From Arenicola marina (taxonomy: Eukaryota; Annelida; Polychaeta; Arenicolidae), in assembly GCA_964019135.1 (NCBI GenBank), contig OZ025250.1, positions 52,699,357 to 52,763,356 of the forward strand: DNA of 64,000 bases, read 5' to 3'. The notes below the pieces were generated by a model. The model was not told the DNA's origin. It saw only the letters and a program-made list of their open reading frames with translations, and did not search any database. Shown here one piece after another: positions 43,732 to 55,700 of this stretch (its first letter is position 1; each line of letters opens with the position of its first letter). The translations under genes and the position numbers were made by a program.

Positions 43732-46700
43732 CTGCAAGATCGACAGGTTTTATATGTCAGTTAATGTGTCGCCATGACCCGAGCAAAACCCACATTTCCC
43801 GCGTCTCACTGTGTGATAATAGTGATCATTCGTTAATTAAATAAAGATGTAAAAGTGGGCACTTATAAGTGAAATGCCGCCTCAACATTACGACGTCTTA
43901 CATGATTGACCCCTTACATAATTACACAGTTTATCCAAGTCGTACCCTGACTTACCCAAGTCGTGCCCTGACTTACCCAAGTCGTCCCCTGACTTACCCA
44001 AGTCGTCCCCTGACTTACCCAAGTCGTCCCCCGACTTACCCAAGTCGTCCCCCGACTTACCCAAGTCGTACCCTGACTTACCCAAGTCGTCCCCCGACTT
44101 ACCCAAGTCGTCCCCCGACTTACCCAAGTCGTACCCTGACTTACCCAAGTCGTACCCCGACTTACCCAAGTCGTCCCCCGACTTACCCAAGTCGTCCACC
44201 GACTTCAACAAGTCATCCCCTGACGTAGCCCAGACTTACCCAAGTCGTACCCTGGATTACCCCAGACTTACTTAAGTCGTCCCCTGACTTAACCAAGTCG
44301 TCCCTGGACTTACCCCAGACTTACCCAAGTCGTACCCTGAATCACCCCAGACTTACTTAAGTCGTCTCCCTAATTACTCAAGTCGTCTCCCTAATTACCC
44401 AAGTCGTCCCCAGACTTACCCAAGTCGTCCCCAGACTTACCCCAGACTTACCCAAGTCGTCCCCAGACTTACCCCAGACTTACCCAAGTCGTACCCTGAT
44501 TTACCCAAGTCGCCCCCCGACTTACCCAAGTCGTCCCCCGACTTACCCAAGTCGTCCCCGGAGGTGCTGAAGCGCGTTCGGCCTGAGCGCGTGTCGTAGT
44601 GGCTGTTGGCGAAGGACAGGAAGCTGCGCTGCAGACGTCGGTGACGTACGACGTAGACGGTGAGCGCCGTGGCCAGCACGAGGACGACCAGGCCGCAGGA
44701 CACGACGATGGCCACCAGGACAGGTGTACTCATGCTGGTGGTGGACGTGTCCGGCTGAGCCAACTTGTCTGCGAAGTAAAAGCCAAAGCCATTGGTGAGC
44801 AATCCTGGGTTAAAAGCAATCCAAACGGTTCAGCGCCGGACTAAAAGAGCAGGAATTATCTATACTTATCACACGTGTATCTTCCGCGTTTGAGACGAAC
44901 GAAGTGGATTGAATAACATTGGCGGAAAATCAACAGAAAATGGCTGCACCCCAATAATCGCAGCGTGACGCTTTTTTCTGTTGCCCGTCAAAAAACTACG
45001 ATCTCTCGTCAAAGTAGCATGTAAGAGAGATCAGTAAATCTCTTTGGTTTGTCATTAATTGATTTCTGTAAGGAGTAAGATTTACATATCTTAAATGGTC
45101 GGTCCCACAGTGACCCAGAAGGCAGCTTTACATATATTGGTCCCTCAGGCTGCAGCCCGATACATTATGTCTTGTTACCAGCAGATATGTTCAATGATTG
45201 GAAAGTTGATGTGAAGGTTATGAGCAATGCACCATCAGACCATATGCCTGTCTCCTTTTTTGTCGAGTGCTATAATACTAGTGTAGAGGAGAAGGCTCAG
45301 GTTTTTACAAAGCAATTTTTTTAGATACAATTGGAGACACTCGGGGATAGATACATGTAATTTCAAGGCCAGATTAGAAGATGATAAGGTCCAAAGTGAA
45401 CTGATTATCGTTTATGCTTGTATTAGTCAAGGAGAAACTGAACAAGCAGTGAGCCACCTAACTAATGTGTTTAAGTATGCTGCCCACCGTCCATGAAATC
45501 CCGTCGCAAACAACAAGGAGGGCAGCCGATCTGGTGGGACAGAGAATTATCACTAGCAAAGATGTGCAGGAATCATGCCTTGAATGAATTTAGGGTTAAA
45601 AAAAGCCAACAAAGACTAGACAGGTACCTATCTATGAAAAGAAGATTTAATAGATTATGCAGTACGAGGAAAGAAAAATGGAAAGATAAGCAGCGAGATA
45701 AACTGATATCTGATATGAAAGATAAAACAGCTTGTTGGAAGGCAATAAGATGTTCAAAAAGGAAAACAATTTCAAACACTATAACGCCAACAGCTTGGAC
45801 AAATAAAATTCACAAACTGCTAGAAGCTCAAAACCAGGTAGACAAGATGCTGGATAACCATGCCCATTGGGAAAATTCACAATAAAGAACCTGGAATTTT
45901 GAATGACGCAATATCAGTATGCAAAATAGCGAACGCTGTAGATGGCCTACAAAATAATGAGGCAGCTGGTATTGATTGCATTTTAAATGAGATAATTATC
46001 GGAAGCAAAAGGATGTAATCATACTTTACCTCGTCAAGATTTTCAATTTTATCATGAGTACAGGGGGTTACCCTGCCAAATGGTGTGAGGCCATAATATC
46101 CCCTTTTCATCAAGGAGGATCCGTGAACAATGCAAATAACTATAGAGGTATTTCCCTTCTTCCTAGTGTCGCTAAATTATTGACCAATATTCTGAATGAA
46201 AGATGTGTTTTATAGGCCGAAGAATCAGGCAAATATGCAGAGGAACAAGCAGGATTCAGGAGAGGACGGGGTACTATTGACCAGATTTTTACCTTACAAG
46301 CAATGATCCAAAATACTTGTCCAAACCAGGCGGAAGATTTTACTGTGCATTTAAATTGTTTTCTAAAGCGTTTGACAGGGTACGGACACTGTCGGTCGAC
46401 TACAGATATTGTTGAATGTGTTAGAAAACTGGTAATAAATGGGGACTACTACTTAATATCGAAAAGAGCAAGATTAACTTTGTTTTGGAATGGTGAACGC
46501 CTCAGAGACAATGAAAAGTGGTACTTTAAAGGAAAACTTCTACAAGTAGGCCTAGTGCCATATTACAAATATCTGGGGATTTTATTCTCCTCGAGGTTGG
46601 TCTGGGGTGAAGCCCAACAGACCCTCGCCGCACAATCAGATAAAGCGATAAGGCTTATAAAACAGATTATTAAGAGTTGTGGAGGTTTAGATGTTAAGCA

Positions 46701-49700
46701 GTGTTTTTAACCTTTTGATAAGATGATTACGCCAATATTAACTTATGGGGCAGAAATCTGGGGATATGATGTTAGAGATTGTATTGAAAGAGTTCATACT
46801 AAGTATTGCAAATATGTACCATCAGTTGTATCAAGTACTGGGTTAAACAATGCCTTTGACAATGCCTGATAATAGATTAACGAAGAACGCTTACAACATT
46901 TTCTACAATCTAACAGAAGCGGGGAGGACTACATGGGTATCCAATATAAAACAATGCTTTTGATGTATGGCTTAGGTGATGTATGGTTCGCTCAACAATT
47001 GGGTAACCCAGAGTTATTTATCTCTTTATTTAGCCAAAGAGTTATTGACTGTGCATGGCAGGAGTGGTATAGTAATGTTAGTAATACAGCTAGACTAGGA
47101 ATTTATAAAGAATATAAAAGGTATCTCATGTGTGAAGATTATTTAATAGTACTCTCTAATTTTAGACTTCGTCAGGCCCTGTCAAAATTTCGATGTGGAA
47201 TGTATTTGTCAAGAAAGCATGAGGCAAATGTTGTCACATGTAAATACTGATTTGAAGAAAATGGTCTACAGTTAAAGCTAGACGAGTTTCATAGTATATA
47301 TCTAGAAAAGCCCTCCAATATTGCAACCTTGTAGATTTTTGCAATTTAATATATTCACATGATAAAGGAAAACTTCATAACCTAGCCATATTTGTTAAAT
47401 GTGCAATTCAACTGTATGAAGAAGTATATTTACCTTGAGAGATTTCACTTCATGGCTTTTGGGTTTTCTATTGTAAAAATGTTGTGCATTGTCGCCAATT
47501 AAATATTTCTATTTTTGAACCATGGGCCTGGAGCCTACAGTTGGAAATAAACATTATTATTATTATTATTATGTAAGAGATACGGTTGCCAGCCCGTAAC
47601 TCTTTGTAAAGCGATCCCCAGTCCACTATTTGGATGCGTGTAAGGTAAGATTTGTACTTTTATCCAGATATTACAATGGTAGTTGCACTACTTTAAAGAA
47701 AAAAAAATGTACTTTTATTCTTGGGACAGTATGCCCTTTGCCACTTCCTGGTAGCTCTCCCTATTTCCTAGCCCCCCCCTCCCTTATTTTACCCTTTCTC
47801 TTCCCCCTCTTTTACCCCCTTTCCCCCCCCCCGCCCTCTTTTACCCCTGACGATGGCCGCCAGTACAGGGGTACTCAGGCTGGGGGTGGACAGGCTGGGG
47901 GTGGACAGGCTGGGGGTGGACAGGCTGGGGGTGGACATGCTGGGGGTGGACAGGCTGGGGGTGGATATGCTGGGGGTGGACAGGCTGGGGGTCGACAGGC
48001 TGGGGGTGGACATGCTGGGGGTGGACATGCTGGAGGTGGACATGCTGGGGGTGGACATGCTGGGGGTGGACAGGCTGGGGGTGGACAGGCTGGGGGTCGA
48101 CATGCTGGGGGTGGACATACTGGGAGTGGACATGCTCTCGGTGGACATGCTTTCGGTAGACATGCCTTCGGTGGACATGTTTTCGGTGGACATGCTGGGT
48201 GCGGACGTGTCCGGGTGAGTGAAATCTTCTGCGAAGTACCGGTAAAGCCAAAGCCAGTGGCGAACAGTCCTGTGTTAAATGCTATCCAAATGGTTCATGG
48301 CGCGACTAAAAGAGCAGCAATTGTCCATACTGATCACACGTGTATCTTCCGCGCTTGAGACGAACGAAATGGATTGAATAATATTGGCGGAAACTAAATA
48401 GTACGAAGATGGCTGCACCCCAAAAATCGCAGTGTAACGCTTATTTCTGTTGCTCGTAAAATAAATACGATCTCTCATTAATGTAGCATGTAAGAGATAC
48501 GGTTACGAGCCCGTAACTCTTTGTAAAACGATCCCAGTCTACGATTTGGATACGTGTAAGGTAAGATTTGTACTTTGATCCAGGTATTGCAATAGTAGTT
48601 GCACTACTTTTTAAAAAAAAACTGTGCTTTTATTCTTGGGACGGTATGCCCTTTGCCACTTCCTGGTAGCTCTCCCTATTTCCTAGCTCCCCCCCCCCCA
48701 CTATTTTACCCTCCTGCCCCCTCTTGTACCCCATTTCTCCACCACCCCCCCTTATAACTTACCAACTTACTGTCTACAAGTTAATGACAATAGCTCGAAT
48801 ATGCGGTCTCATTCATGCCTTACTTCCAAATAAGGTACTTTAATACTGTCTAATTACATCTACCTATGTTATATTGCATAAACTGTCTGTAACTTGCCCG
48901 CTTTTATAAAAACAATATGTTATTACAAAAAAAAAAAAAAAAATTATTACAAAAAAAAAAAAAAAAAAATATTACAAAAAAAAAAAAAAAAAAAAAACAA
49001 ACTTACCGGCGCCCGGTATTTCCACAGACTTGACCTGGGAGAACATTCCTGGATACCCGAACACGTTCTCGGCCCGCACCTTGAAGTAGTGGACGAGGCC
49101 GGGAGTGAGGGCCGGGATCGCCGCCGTGGTCGTTGTCTGGCTCACCATCAAGGCCAGCTTGAAGTCCTTCTGGGAGCCCTCAGCGTGGTACACACCGTAG
49201 CTCTGGAGAAGACAAACCAAAGATGGCGCCATGTTGTCCATTCTCCACCGCTGGGTGGCGCTCCGCCCGCAATCACCAATGTCACTTGGTGGGGGCCAAC
49301 GACGTTTTGCACGATTTTGAAGCAGGTCATGACAAGCCACTTGGGCCATAAATTAAAACAAACTGCAGATTTTCTGGCGCGAACTGTCAGTTTATATCCA
49401 GGGAAAAGGGGTTTTCCGTTGCTCCAAAGTGAGGTTCTAGAAGTAAAATCATAGATTCAGTAATAAATGTCTTTAAAATCAAATGATACAAATGGCTTGC
49501 CATAGATCCTGGCGTGCAACAGAATCTTGGTACAGACGATGGTGCAGATGGGATGAATTAGTCAGCTTGTTACAGGATACGGGACGTCACTACGGACAAT
49601 ATTAATACATGGAGACAGCAAAATAATCTGCCCCAACGTTGGACACTAGGAATAAACTCACGTAATCCTGTGGTCCGCTTGTTTTGTTCCATGGAGCATG

Positions 49701-52700
49701 CCAGAACAGGAAGACAACCGCTTCCAGCGGGTTCGCTTGGTAGGAGAATCCCGTGGGAGGTTCATACGGTTCTGGAAGGCAACAATACTCCGGTTGTATA
49801 GGTATTCAGGACGCTTTAGCCAATACTAGTCCTAGCGCGGTGTCACAGACATGGCCACAGCGGGGCGCGAACCACCGACCCACGTGCCGTTAGGCTCTCA
49901 GGTGGCCAGAGCACTCAATGCGAGCGCTCTAACATACTGAGCTATCGGGGCGGCCCCAGAACCCTTAGGCAATAAAGGTTCCACTATGGCCACTATGAAT
50001 CGGGTGTTTTAGGCCGCTTTTGTGCACACAAGGGCTAAATTGAAGCAATGCCCACTAGAGACGATGAAGGAAGGATAAAACAGGTCCCATATTAAGTGCC
50101 CGGGCCCGGAGTCGAACCCATGACCTACTGATCCGTGGTCTGGTGCGCTAACCACTACACCCGGAAGGCCATTCGTCGGGGTATGTAACCACACCTGTCA
50201 TTTGTTAGAGGAATGGAATGTTGGTGTTTTAGGCCACTTTTGTGCACATACAGGCTAAATTGGGCCAAGGAACCTCCCAAGACGATGAAGGATGAAGGAA
50301 TGAAACATGCCCCAGATTAGGTGCCCGAGCCCGGATTCGAACCCAGGACCTATTGATCTGCGGTCTAGTGCGCTAACCACTACACCAGGGAGGCCCCGTC
50401 ATTTGTTAGATACAATTACACTAGTAACAGCGATGATAGTTGGTATTTAAGAAATGATCACGAAATAATAAGTGATAAGAAAATGTTACTGTTGCAATAT
50501 GTAAAACATCACTAAACATCAAGTTACGAGGGATCGACGAACTCACAGCAGTTCATCGCATTCGTGATTCAAAGATTACGAATCTAAACCATAGAATGTA
50601 CTATATACATAGAGAGAGAGATATATATATCACGTGACTTTCACTGACCAATCACACGCTGGACGTGTTCTGACAGGCGGCTGTCTGAGAAGTCGTGACG
50701 GACGCTGAAGTTGTAGGTGGCGCCACGGTGCAGGTCCGTCACGACGTAGGAGATCCCCACCTGAAGTGAGGTCTCGTTGACGACGAACTCTCGCACGAAA
50801 ACCTGCGACCCGTTCTCGGCCAGCTCTCGCACCTGAACCATGTACGGCTGGCGAAGGGACGGGAAATAAATGTCAGAGGTACAGGTAAAGGTTTATTGCG
50901 TACTGCTGGCCTGTCTTCGGCCCACAGTACAACATTTATACAGATAATGATAATTTTATTTTTTTACATTAGATAAAAAGACATTGTACATCGTAATCAA
51001 AAGATTTCGTCATACTGATCACAGAAATCTGTGCATTATGGGCTGACACTTTCTATTGAGGTTTTCCATCTCTGTGCTGGTCTTTTTTGCCCTGCGTGGT
51101 TATTTTCGCTTTATGGTAATTATATCTTATTGATAGCGCCTTTTAGATTTGGGAGAGTGTCTTTCCATTTACATCTGTATATATACCTCTTAATTATCAA
51201 AATAACATGGTTGATCAGGATTATGAGATCGTTACCTGAAATTACCAGATAATGATATTAACAGAATTAACTTCATTATGAGAACAGCTTTGTGGAAATC
51301 AATCATGGGAGGTTTGGTCGCTAGGTGGCTTATTTTAAGAATTTTTGGTTTTCAGCACTCCATTAAATGTTTGCCTAGTGCAATTTGAAGCGTACCTAAA
51401 GTATTTATTTCGCAGCTCCTTGTACAAGTTACAAATACAGAGGAAGTGACATTCGTCTTCCACATCGCTGGAGGTCATTTATATTACAATATATACACTG
51501 AGATCCGGCCACATCGTAAAAGGTTTTTCGTACCTTCCTGTTTCCATGGCAATTCTGAGATTGGAGCATCAACATAGCTGCACGAGGCATTAATATGGGT
51601 ACATTGATGAAATACTTTTCTCTTTTGAGTAAACTCTTGAATGTCGCATAAGTTGCATAGTTACAAGTCGCTAAGCCGGCTGCAGTTACCATGTAAATGA
51701 TTAGCCGACTAAGCTCCGTAGCCGACTAAGCTACGTACGTGAAATAGGTCACAGGCTGGATATGCTTGGTTGTTGGTTGTATATTCAGAACGCGTTAACC
51801 AATTTAGGTGACATCGCGTCAACGGGAGAAGGAAGGAAAGAGCGGAGAAATGTCCCGAAGAGACATGGTGAAGGGAAGAGAGATCTTTAACCTGCGACCA
51901 CACAGACATGGCGGCAGCGGGACTCGAACCACCGACCCACGTGCCGTTAGGCTCTCGGGTGGTCAGAACGCTCAATGCGAGCGCTCTAACCCACTCTGCG
52001 CCTGTCTTAATGAATAAATAACCAACCAACCACACGATTCGGGTGGTCCACAGGTTGACTGAATACTCACCAGGGGGATGTTAATCAGGGGGCAAGACGC
52101 ATCCCACGTGACTTTCGCGCTTGCGTACTTGGCGTCGGTCTTCCTGACGTTGACGCGAACGTTTTCCGGGGGGGCGGTGTAGTCTACAACAACGAGCATT
52201 GGCAGTTCAGGCAACCTTTGTGCATACATGGGTTACTTTCTGCCACCTTTCTGAACAACAAACAGCAAGGCAATCATGAAATAGACAATCATGAAATAGG
52301 CAATTAAAATCATAAAATAGACAATCAAGAAATAGACAACCATGAAATAGACAACCATGAAATAAACAATCATGAAAAAGGCAATTAAAATCATAAAATA
52401 GACAATCAAGAAAAAGTCAACCATGAAATAGACAACCATGAAATAGAGAACCATGAAGTAGACAACCATGAAATAGACAAATAGACAATCATACAATAGC
52501 TAATATGAAATAGACACCCATGAAATAGGTAATCATGAAATAGAAAATCATGAAATAGAAAATCATGAAATAGGCATAACTAAAATGACCCCAGCCAAGG
52601 GACCCTTGGCACTGACCTTGATCCGTCTCGAAGGTCAGCATGGGGCCGGTCTTGCTTTGCTTGGGCTGCGTCACCTCGACGACCACGAAGTAGACCTCGC

Positions 52701-55700
52701 AGCCCAGCAGGTCACCCAGGTCAGCCCGCGTGGCCCGGGTGGGGGGCAGCGCCTTGGGGGGAGGGGCGTCCTCGTCCTCGTCGGCGGGGATCACACTCCG
52801 GGCGTTGTTGGAGATGTACACCGTGTACTCCTGGGGGTCAGAGGGTGGGGGTCATAAGGTGAAGGTTAGAGGGTGGGGGTCCGAGGGTGGGGGTCAGAGG
52901 GTAATGGTTAGAGGGTGGGGGTCAGAGGGTGGGGGTCAGAGGGTGGGGGTCAGAGGGTGGGGGTCAGAGGGTGAAGGTCAGAGGGTGGTGTCAGAGGGTG
53001 AAGGTTAGAGGGTGGGGGTCAGAGGGTGGAGGTTAGAGGGTGGGAGTCAGAGGGTGGGGGTCAGAGGGTGAAGGTGGGAGGGTGGGGGTCAGAGCGTGGG
53101 GGTCAGGGGTGGGGGTCAGAGGGTGGGGGTTAGAGGGTGGGGAAATATACCCTGTACTCCTGGGGATCAGATGGTGGGGCTCAGAGGGTGGGGGTCAGAG
53201 GGTGGAGGTCAGAGGGTGAAAGTTAGAGGGTGGGGGTCAGAGGGTGGGGGTTAGAGGGTGGGGAAATATACCCTGTACTCCTGGAGGTCAGATGGTGGGG
53301 CTCAGAGGGTCGGGGTCAGAGGGTGAAGGTTAGAGAGTGGGGGTCAGAGGGTGGAGGTTAGAGGGTGGGAGTCAGAGGGTGGGGGTCAGAGGGTGAAGGT
53401 AAGAGGGTGGGGGTCAGAGGGTGGAGGTTAGAGGGTGGGAGTCAGAGGGTGGGGGTCAGATGGTGGAGGTTAGCGGGTGGAGGTTAGCGGGTGTGAGTCA
53501 GAGGGTGGGGGTCAGAGGGTGGGGGTCAGAGGGTGAGGAAATATACCCTGTACTCCTAGGGGTCAGATGACTGGGGCCGAGGGTGGGCGTCAGTGGGTGG
53601 CGGTCAGAGGGTGCGGGTCAGTGTTTTCATGGGGGGTCGGGGTGGGGGTCAGAGAATTGGGGTCAGAGGGCGGGGGGGAATATACAGTGTATTCCAGGGG
53701 GTCAGAGAATGGGGGTCAGAGGGTGGGGGCCAGAAGGTAGGGTGGCGGAGGGTGCGTGTGGTGGCGGGGGATGGCGTAGGTTGGTAAAGGATGGCGTGGG
53801 GTGGCAAGGGGTGGTGAAGGGTGGCGGGGGGTGGCAAGGGGTGGTGAAGGGTGGCGGGGGATGGCGTAGGTTGGTAAAGGATGGCGTGGGGTGGCAAGGG
53901 GTGGTGAAGGGTGGCGCGGGGTGGCGTGGGGTGGCGGGGGTGTGGATGGGGGGGCTGGACGGGGGTGTGGTGTGCAAGGGGGTGCGGGAGGGGTGGATGG
54001 GGGGGCTGGACGGGGGTGTGGTGTGCAAGGGGGTGCGGGAGGGGTGGTAACGGGGGGGGGGGGGGGTAGCTCACTCACCGGTTCCCACGTGCTCGTGAAT
54101 CCCGGCGGCTTCGGGATCGGTGTCCAGGTGATGACGCGGTGGTGTTCGGGGTCAAGTTCATCCAGCAACTTGAGCTGCGGACCCTCAGTGGCTTTGGCAC
54201 CTGGAGGGAGAGAGGGTGTCCGGGCGCGAAGGGGGGGGGGGGCAACGAGAAGAATAACAATTATTGACGGGGGATTCTCCAATACATTTTGATTGTAAAA
54301 TCAGTACACAATAACACAGTACACAGAGGTGACCTTGGCCCGGTGACCTTGCCCCGGTGACCCTGCTCCGGTGACCCTGGCCGGAACCTCAAAATGAAAA
54401 TTGTTTAGATAATAATAATAAAGCAACGACAAAAACAAGACAAGAACGCTACACATGTCCATGTGAAATACACTTGCCGTTCATAGGTGTTACTCCCTAC
54501 TCCTTTAAAAACATGCCCTTCTTCTTCTACTATATATTGGTATACGTAACGCATGTGTCGTGTCATAAGGACACAGTTTCACACCTAAAACATTTAAAAT
54601 ATTCTTGAATAGGGTGGTCAATCCGCTGATTTTTCCTGTTATATCCTGCATTTTCAAGTCTCTCCGAAGTTTCCTCTAAAGTATTGTATTCTTCCTTTCA
54701 CTAATTTCCTTTTCACTTTTCAAATTCCCTGACTTAACTTCGCCCAAATTTGCTTTTCCCCTGATATTTCCGGTTTCAAATGTCCGTGTGCCCTGCGGAC
54801 TACCCGTGTAGGTAGTGTACACCCGTGAAGGTAGTGTACGCCTGTGGAGGTAGTGTACACCTGCAGAGGTGGTGTACACCCGTGAAGGTAGTGTACACCT
54901 GTGGAGGTAGTGTACACCTGTATAGGTAGTGTACACCCGTGAAGGTAGTGTACACCCGTGGAGGTAGTGTACACCTGTTGAGTTAGTGTACACCTGTGGA
55001 GGTAGTGTACACCCGTGGAGGTAGTGTACACCCGTGAAGGTAGTGTACGCCTGTGGAGGTAGTGTACACCTGTGGAGGTAGTGTACACCTGTATAGGTAG
55101 TGTACACCCGTGAAGGTAGTGTACACCCGTGGAGGTAGTGTACACCTGTTGAGTTAGTGTACACCTGTGGAGGTAGTGTACACCCGTGGAGGTAGTGTAC
55201 ACCCGTGAAGGTAGTGTACGCCTGTGGAGGTAGTGTACACCTGTGGAGGTAGTGTACACCTGTATAGGTAGTGTACACCCGTGAAGGTAGTGTACACCCG
55301 TGGAGGTAGTGTACACCTGTGGAGGTAGTGTACACCTGTATAGGTAGTGTACACCCGTGAAGGTAGTGTACACCTGTGGAGGTAGTGTACACCCGTGGAG
55401 GTAGTGTACACCCGTGAAGGTAGTGTACGCCTGTGGAGGTAGTGTACACCTGTGGAGGTAGTGTACACCTGTATAGGTAGTGTACACCCGTGGAGGTAGT
55501 GTACACCCGTGGAGGTAGTGTACACCTGTGGAGGTAGTGTACACCTGTGGAGGTAGTGTACACCCGTGGATGGAGTGTACACCTGTGGAGGTAATGTACA
55601 CCCGTGGAGGTAGTGTACACCCGTGGAGGTAGTGTACACCTGTGGAGGTAGTGTACACCCGTGGAGGTAGTGTACACCCGTTGAGGTAGTGTACACCTGT

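Larger units (their letters stand above)
44705..48720. repeat. Tandem duplication of a 0.58-kb SORL1 segment (exon 5' half plus upstream intron)
   Basis: The order GACGATGGCC, stalk, acceptor, then CAAACGGTTC, TTCCGCG and TTGGCGG is found from 44705 and again from 47849. The flanking text at 47640-47790 matches 48540-48700. The two copies are adjacent once the LINE in the left copy and the 15-bp expansion in the right copy are removed. Confidence 0.85.

Noticed and set aside
47839-47850. Treating the duplicated stalk exon as the true transmembrane exon
   Set aside because: It stops after STPVLAAIV and lacks the rest of the helix and FANSHY. The exon at 44547-44768 is complete and joins to the last exon.
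53649-54282. A Pro/His/Thr-rich protein on the - strand over the G-rich array
   Set aside because: It is the complement of GGTGG-type repeats. Only the 122 bases at 54079-54200 have splice sites and FN3 similarity.
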